Source of the DNA: Peribacillus muralis
GTDB lineage: Bacteria; Bacillota; Bacilli; Bacillales; DSM-1321
NCBI RefSeq assembly: GCF_001645685.2
Contig: NZ_CP017080.1
Location: forward strand, 4,331,051-4,395,050
Reading direction: 5' to 3'
Length of the DNA: 64,000 nt
Positions 53,300 to 62,448 of the stretch are shown piece after piece. A model generated the notes under the pieces. That model saw only the letters and a program-made list of their open reading frames with translations. It was not told where the DNA came from and did no database searches. Each line of letters opens with the position of its first letter. The stretch's first letter is position 1. The translations under genes were made by a program, and so were the position numbers.

Positions 53300-54049
53300 A
53301 TGATTTTGCAAAGCATAAAAATTTTCGCCCATAGAGGCTCGAAGGGAACGCACCCGGAAAATACCATTGCCGCCTTTCAAAAGGCTGCCGAAACAGGAGC
53401 GGACGGAATCGAATTCGATGTCCATCTTAGTGCTGACGGGGAATTGATCATCATCCATGATGAAACCCTCGATCGGACCACCTCCCTTACCGGATTCGTG
53501 AAGGACCATACTGCCCAAAAGCTGAAAACCGGGGATGCCGGGGTCAAGTTCTCCAAGCAATTCATTGGCGAGCGAATCCCTTTCCTGGACGATGTTTTTG
53601 ACTGGGCCAAGGGTAATCACCTATTGATGAATATCGAACTGAAAACGGATAAACTGGCCTATGAAGGAATCGAACAGAAGGTCATAGATGCAATTCGCCA
53701 TCATGAGATGGAGCAGCGGGTGATCCTCTCCTCCTTTAACCATCAATCGATCGAAAAGGTGAAGCTGCTCGCTCAAGATCTTGAGCGCGCCTTATTGTTC
53801 GAGGGGATCCCGGAAAACCTGGAACAAATCTTGCGCGATAAACAAGAATCCGGCTTTCATCCCGATAAAAACAGCCTGACGGAAGCGACCAATGAACTGG
53901 CGAAAACACTTGGATATAAAATCAGGCCGTGGGTCGCCAATGAGGAAACCGATATCATCAAGCTCGCCAAAATGGGCGTTGACGTGATCATGACGGATTA
54001 TCCTGAACGGGCGATAAAAACGGTAAAGTCCTTGGATTCGAACGGCTGA
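53300..54049 (+). CDS. Glycerophosphodiester phosphodiesterase
   Basis: A 249-residue GDPD with a TIM-barrel fold. IFAHRGSKGTHPENTIAAFQ is the GDPD signature, with EFDVHLSADGELIIIHDETL carrying the metal-binding residues, and NIELKTDKL and LSSFNHQSIEKVKLLA further on. No signal peptide, so it is a cytoplasmic enzyme (UgpQ-like) that splits glycerophosphodiesters into glycerol 3-phosphate and an alcohol. ATG 53300 with AAAGGGGATG upstream. Single gene, terminator after it. Confidence 0.9.
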   Translation: MILQSIKIFAHRGSKGTHPENTIAAFQKAAETGADGIEFDVHLSADGELIIIHDETLDRTTSLTGFVKDHTAQKLKTGDAGVKFSKQFIGERIPFLDDVFDWAKGNHLLMNIELKTDKLAYEGIEQKVIDAIRHHEMEQRVILSSFNHQSIEKVKLLAQDLERALLFEGIPENLEQILRDKQESGFHPDKNSLTEATNELAKTLGYKIRPWVANEETDIIKLAKMGVDVIMTDYPERAIKTVKSLDSNG

Positions 54050-54053
54050 ACAA

Positions 54054-54092
54054 AGCGAAAGAGAAGGAGCCGATGCCCCTTCTCTTTCTAAT
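54054..54092. terminator. Bidirectional terminator
   Basis: AAAGAGAAGG and CCTTCTCTTT arms (10 bp) between the convergent GDPD and ssp genes. Confidence 0.8.
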
Positions 54093-54109
54093 CCATGTTA
54101 TTCAGTTAA

Positions 54110-54319
54110 TTAGCGAGAATAGTTTGATCCGCCTAATTGTTGTTCAGCCATTTGAACCAAACGTTTCGTGATTTCTCCACCAACGGAACCGTTAGCGCGA
54201 GCAGTAGTGTCGGCACCAAGATTCACGCCAAATTCACTTGCGATTTCATATTTCATTTGTTCTAGAGCTTGCTCTGCGCCAGCTACTACTAGTTGATTGC
54301 TGCTGTTGTTGTTTGCCAT
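54110..54319 (-). CDS. sspA: Small acid-soluble spore protein, alpha/beta type
   Basis: A 69-residue DNA-binding spore protein. [20 protein letters not shown], the GPR cleavage region EIASEFGV, and [20 protein letters not shown] carry the usual family pattern. It coats spore DNA and changes it to the A form, then is degraded in germination. It is expressed in the forespore, under SigG in Bacillus; the promoter is not clear to me. GGAGGTG ribosome binding site before ATG 54319. Paralogue number not assignable, so the symbol is a family label. Confidence 0.95.
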   Translation of the reverse strand: MANNNSSNQLVVAGAEQALEQMKYEIASEFGVNLGADTTARANGSVGGEITKRLVQMAEQQLGGSNYSR

Positions 54320-54489
54320 GTGTTTTCACCTCCTACTAATATTAATTAGCATTTTGAGCTTAAATTATTATTGCCAATTTATTGAATTATTTTTTCTTTG
54401 GCAATTCTCATTCCAAAGCTCTTTATCATGATTTCCTTTGACTGCTCATAAACTGTTAGGAAACTTTCTTTCAGTAGGAGGGGAAAGCA

Positions 54490-55776
54490 TTGCAAATACA
54501 TGTGGTTAGGCCAGGCCAGACGTTATATGGCATCGCCCAGACATACAGCGTGACCGTTGATCGGCTCGTTGAATCAAATAAAATTCCTAACCCAAACAAT
54601 CTTGTTACGGGGCAGGCCCTTGTCATTCCGATCGTCGGCAGCTATTATTTCGTGCAGCCCGGTGATAGTCTTTACTCCATTTCCCAAAAGGTTGATGTCC
54701 CTGTTCAAGAGTTGGCGAATATAAACGGTCTTCCTGAAGGTCAATCCCTTTCCGTCGGATACCGGCTCTATATACCGGCACGCAAGAAACGGACTGCCGA
54801 ATTCAATGGGTACGTCGAGCCTAGGGGTACGACGGTCGCTCCTGCCCTGGAAACGGCAGCAAGGGAAGCCGCCCCCTATTTAACCTATTTAGCTCCATTC
54901 AGCTTTCAGGCGCTTCGTGACGGCTCCTTAAAGGAGCCATTGCTCAATAATTTCCCTGCCATCGCCAGAGAAAATAAAAACGTCCTGATGATGGTGATCA
55001 CGAACCAGGAAAATGACCAATTCAGTGATGAGCTCGGGCAAATCATCCTGACGAATACGTCCGTTCAAAATAAGTTCCTCAACAACATCGTTACGACTGC
55101 AAAGAAGTATGGATTCAGGGATATTCATTTTGACTTTGAATATTTACGGCCAGCTGATAAGGAGGCCTATAATCAATTTCTCCGGAAAGCGAAGGAGCGC
55201 TTCAAAAAAGAGGGCTGGTACATTTCCACGGCGCTTGCCCCGAAAACCAGCGCGGACCAAAAAGGACGCTGGTATGAGGCTCATGATTATAAGGCACATG
55301 GGGAGATCGTCGATTTCGTGATCATCATGACTTATGAATGGGGTTATAGCGGCGGCCCGGCCATGGCCGTCTCACCGATCGGTCCCGTTCGCGAGGTGCT
55401 TGAATATGCCGTCACCGAGATGCCATCCAACAAAATCCTGATGGGTCAAAATCTATATGGATATGATTGGACCCTTCCCTTTGTACAGGGGTCCACAGCC
55501 AGGGCCGTAAGCCCTCAGCAGGCGATACAACTCGCTGCCGATAATGACGTTTCCATCGAATATGATGAAACCGCACAAGCTCCCCACTTCAATTATACGG
55601 ATATTGAGGATAGGAAGCATGAGGTTTGGTTTGAAGATGCCCGTTCGATTCAGGCAAAATTCGATTTAATCAAAGAATTGAATCTCAGGGGGATGAGTTA
55701 TTGGAAACTTGGTTTATCCTTCCCTCAAAACTGGCTGCTCATCAGCGATAACTTCAATGTGCGCCGAAGGGTTTGA
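54490..55776 (+). CDS. yaaH: LysM/GH18 spore cortex lytic enzyme YaaH (SleL)
   Basis: A 428-residue N-acetylglucosaminidase of the spore coat/cortex. Two LysM domains (about 2-46 and 50-95; VRPGQTLYGIAQTYSVTVDR and VQPGDSLYSISQKVDVPVQE) are followed by a GH18 catalytic domain (about 100-428): IHFDFEYLRPADKEAYNQFL with Glu217 as the general acid, and IIMTYEWGYSGG. In B. anthracis the orthologue SleL cuts cortex fragments. The start is TTG 54490 with AGGAGGGG upstream. Expected in the mother cell. Length equals B. subtilis YaaH (427). Confidence 0.9.
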   Translation: MQIHVVRPGQTLYGIAQTYSVTVDRLVESNKIPNPNNLVTGQALVIPIVGSYYFVQPGDSLYSISQKVDVPVQELANINGLPEGQSLSVGYRLYIPARKKRTAEFNGYVEPRGTTVAPALETAAREAAPYLTYLAPFSFQALRDGSLKEPLLNNFPAIARENKNVLMMVITNQENDQFSDELGQIILTNTSVQNKFLNNIVTTAKKYGFRDIHFDFEYLRPADKEAYNQFLRKAKERFKKEGWYISTALAPKTSADQKGRWYEAHDYKAHGEIVDFVIIMTYEWGYSGGPAMAVSPIGPVREVLEYAVTEMPSNKILMGQNLYGYDWTLPFVQGSTARAVSPQQAIQLAADNDVSIEYDETAQAPHFNYTDIEDRKHEVWFEDARSIQAKFDLIKELNLRGMSYWKLGLSFPQNWLLISDNFNVRRRV

Positions 55777-55882
55777 GAGCGGAATGGGGCTTTCGGCAAG
55801 GTTAAGGAATAATGGAAAACATTCAGGCATATAATCGACTATCGAGCATGAAGTCCGGATTTCAAGGATACGTGACTCAGTC

Positions 55883-55920
55883 ATAAAAGCCTTCCGGCGC
55901 TTATCGGAAGGCTTTTATCG
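55883..55920 (+). terminator. Terminator of yaaH
   Basis: AAAAGCCTTCCG and CGGAAGGCTTTT arms (12 bp) around 8 nt. Confidence 0.85.
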
Positions 55921-56003
55921 TGATTCAAAGTTTTCCGCCCCAGCCTTATGAGCCAAGTCTTTCTTGTCCATACTAAAAGGATCAGCTTAAAGGGTGTGAA
56001 AAT

Positions 56004-56996
56004 ATGATCAGAATCGGTCCAATCAATACCGCCGTTCCCAGATTTCCGCGTTTCATCAGATTGCTTTCCATTATCGCCTTATTTTTACTATCATTCGGAA
56101 TATTGATTCACCTAGTCGAGCCTAAAAGGTTTCCCACCTTGCTTGATGGGATCTGGTGGGCCATCGTGACCATGTCAACGGTAGGCTACGGCGATTACAC
56201 GCCTGTGACCAACCTTGGTAAAATCATCGGCATGCTTCTCATCTTGTCAGGTGTCGGCTTGATTACGTCTTATTTTGCGTACATTGCAAAAATGTCCATA
56301 TCCACTGAACAGCAATTCCTTACAGGAAAGAAAGACTATGCCGGCGGCGGACATTTTATCATCGTAGGCTGGAATGGCCGCTCTAGACGGATCATCCAAA
56401 ACATCCATGATCGCAAGCATCATCAATCCATCGTCCTTATCGATGATACGCTGCAAAAGCACCCCCTTCCAAGGACAAATATTCACTTCGTGCACGGAAA
56501 AGCGACCTTGGATTCCGTTCTGAAGAAAGCGAATATAAAACAGGCGATACGAGTTCTTATCACTGCCGATCTTAAGCAGGACGAGCTGCAAACGGATATG
56601 TTTTCCATTTTGACATTGCTTGCTGTCAAGGGGCTCAATCCTGATGTGTATTGCCTTGTGGAGATTTTAACCCATGAACAAAAGGAAAATGCCTTGCGTG
56701 CTGGTGCGGACGGAATCGTCGAAACGAATAAATTTGCGAGTGAATATATGCAGGATTGTTTATCCAAGGGAATGGTCGGGGAAGCCGAAGAGCAAACTGA
56801 AGGGACAGGATTGAAAATCAAACAGCTGCCCATTCAGGAGACATGGGCAGAAAAGACGTTCAAGCGGTTGAGTATGGAGCTTTTGGAACAGAACATATTG
56901 GTGATCGGCATCATATCAGGAGGCGAGACCTACATCAAGCCCCCCGCAACTGCACTCATCCAGCGCAATGATGTCCTGCTCATCATCGATGATTAA
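56004..56996 (+). CDS. yugO: Potassium channel with RCK domain, YugO-like
   Basis: A 330-residue ion channel. TM1 (about 16-38; LLSIIALFLLSFGILI), pore helix and selectivity filter TVGYGDYT (59-66), TM2 (about 75-97), then RCK/TrkA-N domain with GHFIIVGWNGRSRRIIQNIH (dinucleotide-binding, about 112-131) and a TrkA-C-like tail (about 245-330). In B. subtilis YugO mediates potassium release and electrical signalling in biofilms. There it is preceded by mstX (Mistic), which is not found here in the 230 bp upstream. ATG 56004 with AAAGGGTG upstream. Overlaps yugN by 4 nt in convergent orientation. Confidence 0.9.
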   Translation: MIRIGPINTAVPRFPRFIRLLSIIALFLLSFGILIHLVEPKRFPTLLDGIWWAIVTMSTVGYGDYTPVTNLGKIIGMLLILSGVGLITSYFAYIAKMSISTEQQFLTGKKDYAGGGHFIIVGWNGRSRRIIQNIHDRKHHQSIVLIDDTLQKHPLPRTNIHFVHGKATLDSVLKKANIKQAIRVLITADLKQDELQTDMFSILTLLAVKGLNPDVYCLVEILTHEQKENALRAGADGIVETNKFASEYMQDCLSKGMVGEAEEQTEGTGLKIKQLPIQETWAEKTFKRLSMELLEQNILVIGIISGGETYIKPPATALIQRNDVLLIIDD

Positions 56997-57397
56997 TGTA
57001 ATAATAGCTTTTCCAAATCACGGACAAGCGACTTCCCATAAGAGATATAGTTCTCCGGAAAATCGGCATCCGGATCTTCAGGCTCGGCAAATTGGTTGAA
57101 GGAAGCAGAAAGGTTCCCGATATTCCCTTCATCGTCAATGCCGTCCTCGTACTTATGGGACAATAAGAACGGCTGTAAAAGCTCAACCATCGCCCCATCC
57201 TTATCGAGTGAACCATCAATGGCCTTGAACGGGACACGAAGGAATTGGTACCCATCGCTATCATCCATTTTGTAATCGAAAGAGCCATGGTCATAATCCC
57301 AGCCGCCGCCAATTACATAGCCTTCCGGTTTTAATTTCGTCTCCAGATCGAACAAGCCGAATGTTTTCCCTTCCAACTCAGAAGAAATTCTGATCAT
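56993..57397 (-). CDS. yugN: YugN-like protein
   Basis: A 134-residue cytoplasmic protein matching the YugN family: MIRISSELEGKTFGLFDLET, YVIGGGWDYDHGSFDYKMDD, LRVPFKAIDGSLDKDGAMVE, then SASFNQFAEPEDPDADFPEN. Function unknown. Its place beside yugO and upstream of pgi is as in B. subtilis. ATG 57397 has AGGGG upstream; the longer frame to 57439 lacks a site. Confidence 0.85.
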   Translation of the reverse strand: MIRISSELEGKTFGLFDLETKLKPEGYVIGGGWDYDHGSFDYKMDDSDGYQFLRVPFKAIDGSLDKDGAMVELLQPFLLSHKYEDGIDDEGNIGNLSASFNQFAEPEDPDADFPENYISYGKSLVRDLEKLLLH

Positions 57398-57466
57398 CGT
57401 AAAAAACCCCTTCGCTAATTTTTCTATTAGCATAACCAAAAGGCATAAAAAAAACCTGGAATGTCC

Positions 57467-57796
57467 TTATTCTTCCTTCGATTGTTTATAGAGGAGCATG
57501 GCCTTGTCACTGATTTCCAAGCGGTCCCCAGGCATTTGCGACGGTTCGGTCCCCTCTTTCGCCTCACTGGATTCACTCCTTTGCAATCGCTGGAGCTGCA
57601 TTTCGATTTTCTGCATTTCCTGCTGCAGTTCTTTTAGCTTCTGCTCCTTGTCCTTTGCTTCGTCATCCTTTTGGTATACTTCCTGGATATCCGCTTGCAG
57701 CTCCGTTTTCCGTTTTTCCAGCTCCTTGATTGCATTGGCCGAATCGCCTGCTCCAGCACTCGGGTAAGCGGAGCTTGTCGATGATGATATGTTCAT
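57467..57796 (-). CDS. FlxA-like coiled-coil protein
   Basis: A 109-residue protein with a long central coiled coil (about 20-72; AIKELEKRKTELQADIQEVY then KELQQEMQKIEMQLQRLQR) between a Ser-rich start and a Pro-containing end with DRLEISDKAMLLY. The layout is FlxA-like. The C-terminal DxLEIS(D)KA motif recalls flagellar-associated small proteins, so a link to motility is possible but not shown. Start ATG 57796 with GAGGGTCAG upstream. Confidence 0.65.
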   Translation of the reverse strand: MNISSSTSSAYPSAGAGDSANAIKELEKRKTELQADIQEVYQKDDEAKDKEQKLKELQQEMQKIEMQLQRLQRSESSEAKEGTEPSQMPGDRLEISDKAMLLYKQSKEE

Positions 57797-57880
57797 ACCT
57801 GACCCTCACTTTCGTTTTGCTCTTCATGAGTATCTGATAAAATTATTAACTTTCCCTTAACGGAAGTCTTTGGAACATAT

Positions 57881-57934
57881 TAAAAAGGCATCAAGCCAGG
57901 ATGAGATGCATCCGGCTTGATGCCTTTTTTTATT
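57881..57934 (-). terminator. Terminator of pgi
   Basis: AAAAGGCATCAAGCC and GGCTTGATGCCTTTT arms (15 bp) around 16 nt. Confidence 0.85.
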
Positions 57935-59279
57935 ATAAGCGCTTCTCTAATTCCGCTTTTTTCTCTTCAAAGCCAGGCTTGCCCAAAAGTGCAAACATGT
58001 TCACCTTGTATGCCTCCACACCAGGCTGATCGAATGGATTGACGCCAAGCAGGTAACCGCTCATCGCACAGGCCTTTTCAAAGAAATAGACCAGATAGCC
58101 AAACGTGTACGCATCAAGCTTCGGAACCGTTACGATAAGGTTCGGAACGCCGCCATCCGTATGAGCTAACAGCGTGCCCTCGAATGCTTTGTTATTGACG
58201 AACTGCACCGTTTCTCCTGCAAGATAGTTCAGGCCATCCAAATCATTATCCGCTTCCTCGATCGTGATTTCATGACGGGCATTATCGACTTTAATGACCG
58301 TTTCAAAAAGATCGCGACGACCTTCCTGAACATATTGCCCCAATGAATGCAGGTCAGTCGAAAAGTTCGCTGAAGAAGGGAAAATCCCTTTTTGATCCTT
58401 CCCTTCACTCTCTCCGAATAATTGCTTCCACCACTCAGAGAAGTATTGCAGACCCGGCTCATAGTTGATCAGCATTTCAATCGTCTTCCCTTTATTGTAA
58501 AGGACATTTCGAACTGCGGCATATTGGTATGCCTGATTATCAGCTAGCTCGGAAGTACCGAAATCCTTTCTGGCACTCTCCGCACCTTCCATGATTTGGT
58601 CGATATCCGCACCGCTGACTGCAATCGGAAGCAAGCCCACTGCCGTTAACACGGAGTAGCGTCCGCCCACATCGTCAGGAATGACGAAAGTTTCGAAGCC
58701 TTCCTCGGTTGCCACCGTTTTTAATGCACCTTTTTCTTTATCAGTGGTTGCATAAATCCGGCTTTTTGCTTCTTCAACCCCATATTTTTGTTCCAGAAGC
58801 TTCCGGAATATCCTGAAAGCGAGTGCAGGTTCAGTCGTCGTACCGGATTTAGAGATAACATTGATCGAGAAATCCCTATTTTCCAATATGTCCATCAAGT
58901 CCTGCATATATGTAGAGCTGATATTGTTACCTACAAATAGAATTTGCGGAGTTTTTCTTTTGTCAGAAGGCAATATGTTATAAAAGCTATGCTGAAGCAT
59001 TTCTACCGCTGCACGGGCTCCCAGGTACGACCCGCCGATACCGATAACCAGAAGCACTTCCGAATCTTGCTTGATTTTGGCTGCCGCCTTTTTGATTCTT
59101 GAGAATTCTTCTTTATCATAGTTGGCAGGCAGATCGATCCAGCCAAGATAATCATTCCCTGCACCAGTCTGTTCGTGCAGGGAATGGTGTGCCACTTTTA
59201 CGGCATCCTGTAAATAGGTTATTTCATGCTCCCCGAAAAACGGCAGGGCTTTTGAATAATCGAAACGTATATGGGCCAT
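57933..59279 (-). CDS. pgi: Glucose-6-phosphate isomerase
   Basis: Glycolytic enzyme of 448 residues interconverting glucose 6-phosphate and fructose 6-phosphate. [40 protein letters not shown] (the phosphate-binding SKS/T segment) and [20 protein letters not shown] are family signatures, with [11 protein letters not shown] nearby. Length as in B. subtilis (450). Start ATG 59279 with GGAGGAGG upstream. Confidence 0.95.
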   Translation of the reverse strand: MAHIRFDYSKALPFFGEHEITYLQDAVKVAHHSLHEQTGAGNDYLGWIDLPANYDKEEFSRIKKAAAKIKQDSEVLLVIGIGGSYLGARAAVEMLQHSFYNILPSDKRKTPQILFVGNNISSTYMQDLMDILENRDFSINVISKSGTTTEPALAFRIFRKLLEQKYGVEEAKSRIYATTDKEKGALKTVATEEGFETFVIPDDVGGRYSVLTAVGLLPIAVSGADIDQIMEGAESARKDFGTSELADNQAYQYAAVRNVLYNKGKTIEMLINYEPGLQYFSEWWKQLFGESEGKDQKGIFPSSANFSTDLHSLGQYVQEGRRDLFETVIKVDNARHEITIEEADNDLDGLNYLAGETVQFVNNKAFEGTLLAHTDGGVPNLIVTVPKLDAYTFGYLVYFFEKACAMSGYLLGVNPFDQPGVEAYKVNMFALLGKPGFEEKKAELEKRL

Positions 59280-59313
59280 TCAAATTCCTCCTCCAATAGT
59301 AACTTTCCCTTTC

Positions 59314-59342
59314 ACTTTATCTGATGTAATTCTCATAATCAA
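59314..59342 (-). promoter_or_regulatory. SigA-like promoter of pgi
   Basis: On the minus strand TTGATT and TAAAGT separated by 17 bp, about 35 bp upstream of pgi. Confidence 0.5.
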
Positions 59343-59387
59343 GAAGTGGATAAAGTAATTGGCGAATTTTCCCGAGTACATAAATTG

Positions 59388-59414
59388 CATTCCCACCTAA
59401 AAAAGGTGGGAAAT
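59388..59414 (-). terminator. Terminator of yugJ
   Basis: TTTCCCACCT and AGGTGGGAAT arms around TTTTT, after yugJ. T-run is weak. Confidence 0.5.
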
Positions 59415-59430
59415 ATGAGATTTCTCTTGA

Positions 59431-60594
59431 TTATAGTGAAGCGCGCAATATGGCAAGAACATCCTCGCGGTTCAGGATTTTGAACCGGCCGAAGTCACCT
59501 CTGCTCATCGCTTTATCAGCCATCACTTCCAGCTGTGAGTCATCGATGCCATAATCGGAAAGAGTCGTCGGCGCCCCTAAGCTGCTCCAAAATTCCCGAA
59601 GCTTGTCAATGCCTTCAAGTGCCGCTTCCTCATCCGTTTTCCCTTCAGGATCGACACCGAAAACCCGGACCGCAACCTGTTTGAACCGTGAGACATTCTC
59701 ATGGAGTACATGCTTCATCCAATTCGGGAACAGGATGGCCAATCCGCCGGCATGGGGAATGTCATACACCGCCGAAACGGCATGTTCAATATTATGCGTC
59801 GCCCAATCGCCGCTGTAACCTACACCGAGCGAGCCATTAAGAGCTATATGACCGGCATACAAAATCGTTGCCCTATGCTCATAATCCTCAAGGTCCTCCA
59901 ATAATTGAGGTGCCGTTTCCTTCACTGTCAATAACAGTGATTCGCAGAAACGGTCCTGAAGCGGTGCATGCGTTTCGGGATGGAAATAAGTTTCGAACAC
60001 ATGTGACATCATATCGACCATTCCGTATACCGTATGGTCCCTTGGCACCGAAAATGTGTTTTCAGGATCTAGAATCGAGAATTGCGGGAAAACCAAAGGA
60101 CTGCCCCAGCCATATTTCTCTTTCGTTTCCCAGTTTGTTATAACAGAACCTGAATTCGCCTCAGATCCGGTTGCAGCCAATGTCAGCACCGTACCGAACG
60201 GCAGTGCCGCTTCAACTGGTGCCTTCTTGATGACAAGGTCCCATGGATCGCCGTCATATTTAGCACCAGCAGCAATCGCCTTTGTAGCATCAATGACACT
60301 TCCGCCGCCAACAGCAAGAATGAAGTCGATTTGATGCTGCTTGCAAAGATCCACACCCTTTTTTACAGTCGTAATGCGTGGATTCGGTTCGACACCTGAA
60401 AGCTCGTGCACCTCTGCATCGATTTCATTCAAGGTTTTGATCACTTTTTCATACAAGCCATTTTTCTTTATGCTGCCTGTACCATATACAAGTAAAACTT
60501 TATTTCCATATGTCGGAATTTCAGACTTCAAGCTTTCAAGCTGGTCTTTTCCAAAAATTACTTTAGTAGGATTTTTGTATGTGTAATTTTCCAT
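59431..60594 (-). CDS. yugJ: Iron-containing alcohol (butanol) dehydrogenase
   Basis: A 387-residue group III alcohol dehydrogenase, related to NADH-dependent butanol dehydrogenases. [40 protein letters not shown] (nucleotide binding), [20 protein letters not shown], and metal ligands Asp ([13 protein letters not shown]) and His ([20 protein letters not shown]). The iron site is complete. In B. subtilis yugJ and yugK are two such genes; only one is present here. Start ATG 60594 with AAAGGAGAGA upstream. Downstream neighbour is pgi. Confidence 0.9.
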   Translation of the reverse strand: MENYTYKNPTKVIFGKDQLESLKSEIPTYGNKVLLVYGTGSIKKNGLYEKVIKTLNEIDAEVHELSGVEPNPRITTVKKGVDLCKQHQIDFILAVGGGSVIDATKAIAAGAKYDGDPWDLVIKKAPVEAALPFGTVLTLAATGSEANSGSVITNWETKEKYGWGSPLVFPQFSILDPENTFSVPRDHTVYGMVDMMSHVFETYFHPETHAPLQDRFCESLLLTVKETAPQLLEDLEDYEHRATILYAGHIALNGSLGVGYSGDWATHNIEHAVSAVYDIPHAGGLAILFPNWMKHVLHENVSRFKQVAVRVFGVDPEGKTDEEAALEGIDKLREFWSSLGAPTTLSDYGIDDSQLEVMADKAMSRGDFGRFKILNREDVLAILRASL

Positions 60595-60798
60595 TGAATT
60601 TCTCTCCTTTGTGACATCGTCTCACTTGTGGCCACGAATCATCCACGCGGGCGATGCATTTTTTTCTTCCTTCATTATGACCAATGTTCCATATAAATAC
60701 AAAAAATCCGCCCGGAACTTTTGGAGGGATGTATATTTACATGATGAAAAAGCATGATAAATAAAGAACGAACTTATTTTTAAAAAGGAGGCTGTACA

Positions 60799-61032
60799 AT
60801 GAGTGGAATTCAAAGAACGGCACTTGTTCTTACAATAATCGGGGCAATCAATTGGGGATTAATAGGCTTTTTCCAATTTGATCTAGTCGCATCCATCTTC
60901 GGTGGACAAGATGCCGCATTGGCACGTATCGTTTATGGACTGGTTGGAATTGCTGGTCTGGTTAATCTTGGTCTTCTCTTCAAACCAAGCCCTGAAATTT
61001 CCAGAGAACCTGAAACAAAACCGACTCGTTGA
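60799..61032 (+). CDS. yuzA: DUF378 membrane protein YuzA
   Basis: A 77-residue membrane protein of two helices (about 8-27 and 43-62). LTIIGAINWGLIGFFQFDLV and IVYGLVGIAGLVNLGLLF are the DUF378 signature. Function unknown. ATG 60799 with AAGGAGG 10 nt upstream. Its site between yugJ and yugI is as in B. subtilis. Confidence 0.9.
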   Translation: MSGIQRTALVLTIIGAINWGLIGFFQFDLVASIFGGQDAALARIVYGLVGIAGLVNLGLLFKPSPEISREPETKPTR

Positions 61033-61075
61033 GATGAAGATTCCTAAGTCCTTGGACATCTTTTATGTACGATAA

Positions 61076-61119
61076 ATAAAGCCGGACCATGGATTCTTCC
61101 ATGACCCGGCTTTATTTCT
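61076..61119 (+). terminator. Terminator of yuzA
   Basis: AAATAAAGCCGG and CCGGCTTTATTT arms (12 bp). Confidence 0.8.
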
Positions 61120-61127
61120 ACAATCAA

Positions 61128-61165
61128 AAAAAAAACCGGCTGATCAAAGGATCGGCCGGTTCTCA
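61128..61165 (-). terminator. Terminator of yugI
   Basis: AACCGGCtGATC and GATCgGCCGGTT arms around AAAG, followed on the minus strand by T10. Confidence 0.85.
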
Positions 61166-61168
61166 GTA

Positions 61169-61573
61169 TTATTTCTTGATTAAGTCTTCGCGTTGAGATT
61201 GTTCGATCCACTCTTGAAGTTTGTCTTTCAATGTGTTGAAGCCTTCAGTAGATTCGATGTGAGATGTTGCTTTAACAGATGCTTGGCGTTTTTTAGGAGC
61301 TTTTTTCGGAGCTTCAGTACGCTCAGGAGCTTCTTCTGTAGCACGGATCGATAAGCCGATTTTTCCAGCAGCTGAATCGATTGAAAGAACTTTGACTTTC
61401 ACTTCATCGCCCACTTTTAAATGTTCGTTGATATCTTTAACGAATCCGTGAGTAATTTCAGAAATATGAACTAAACCTTGAGTTGAATCATCTAAAGCAA
61501 CAAAAGCACCGTATGGTTGAATACCAGTTACTTTACCAGTAACTACCGCACCAATTTCGAATTTTTCAGACAT
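61169..61573 (-). CDS. yugI: S1-domain general stress protein 13
   Basis: A 134-residue protein with one S1 RNA-binding domain (about 5-75; GAVVTGKVTGIQPYGAFVAL, GLVHISEITHGFVKDINEHL) followed by a Lys- and Glu-rich linker and a short C-terminal helix (LKDKLQEWIEQSQREDL). In B. subtilis YugI/GSP13 associates with ribosomes and is a general stress protein. A clear SigA-type promoter lies upstream. AGGAGTGTT ribosome-binding site before ATG 61573. Confidence 0.95.
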   Translation of the reverse strand: MSEKFEIGAVVTGKVTGIQPYGAFVALDDSTQGLVHISEITHGFVKDINEHLKVGDEVKVKVLSIDSAAGKIGLSIRATEEAPERTEAPKKAPKKRQASVKATSHIESTEGFNTLKDKLQEWIEQSQREDLIKK

Positions 61574-61624
61574 GGTAACACTCCTATTTTATATATATTT
61601 TTTCGTCTATTCACGCAATAAAAA

Positions 61625-61653
61625 ATTATATCACATAATTGGTAAATAATCAA
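61625..61653 (-). promoter_or_regulatory. SigA promoter of yugI
   Basis: On the minus strand TTGATT, 17 bp, TATAAT, with TG in an extended -10 position (TGATATAAT). About 50 bp upstream of the gene. Confidence 0.7.
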
Positions 61654-61940
61654 AGTTAAGTATACCATACTTTTTGGGATTTTACTCATAAAAAATGTTT
61701 GTTTTTTGGAAATAATAATTAAGTAAATAAAATCGTTATATATAACTTATCCTAACAATGGGCAAATAACCTTACATATTAACTGTCACATGCAAGATCG
61801 AACGAAAATCTTTGGCTTTCTAAGTTTAGCAAACAGGAGTTCTTTTCACAAAACCTACATATTCAGTCACTTTTCTAAAGTTATAATATGGTAAAATAAT
61901 GACATAACATATTATTTTCCATAAAAAGGAGTGCCTACGC

Positions 61941-62294
61941 ATGTCAAATATCGCAAAGAATATCCGGCAATACCGAGAAGACCATAACCTCACGCAGCAG
62001 GAACTGGCTTTGAAATTAAGGATCGGCACTAAAAAAATCGAAAAGTATGAATCAGGAGAGTCGGTTCCAGATACACAAACCATTTTACGACTTTCCACCG
62101 TTCTTGATATTCCTGCCTCAGAATTTTTGAAGGATGCCCCTGCCGGAAATGCAGTTGGCATTGACGATGACATCAAAAAGCTCATTGAAGAAATCGGCGC
62201 CAAAAAAGCTGAACTCATCCTAAGGACAGCCAAGGATTTCAATGAAGAACAAATTCTGAATGTTATGCATACTTTATATAATACACAAGCTTAA
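61941..62294 (+). CDS. XRE-family transcriptional regulator
   Basis: A 117-residue protein with an N-terminal helix-turn-helix of the Xre/Cro type (IRQYREDHNLTQQELALKLR, then IGTKKIEKYESGESVPDTQT; about 8-62) and a C-terminal helical part with IDDDIKKLIEEIGAKKAELI. No partner gene. ATG 61941 with AAAGGAG upstream; TATAAT near 61883 could be its promoter. The 360 bp between yugI and this gene contain only the two divergent promoter regions. Targets unknown. Confidence 0.85.
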   Translation: MSNIAKNIRQYREDHNLTQQELALKLRIGTKKIEKYESGESVPDTQTILRLSTVLDIPASEFLKDAPAGNAVGIDDDIKKLIEEIGAKKAELILRTAKDFNEEQILNVMHTLYNTQA

Positions 62295-62404
62295 TTTAAA
62301 AATGGTCATGGTATGTGTATTTTTTTTCAATATGCTGGATATACTATGATTAACACTTTCTATGTTAATCCATTAGATTAACTCTTTTTTCTAATTCCCC
62401 CTAT

Positions 62405-62448
62405 GGAAAGGGATCCGGCTGCATGATGCCGGATCCCTATTTTTTTGC
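62405..62448. terminator. Bidirectional terminator
   Basis: GGGATCCGGC and GCCGGATCCC arms (10 bp) around 8 nt with T7, between the convergent regulator and alaT. Confidence 0.8.

Noticed and set aside
60622..60813. 63-codon minus frame overlapping yuzA start region
   Set aside because: No ribosome binding site, covers the yuzA promoter, no family resemblance.
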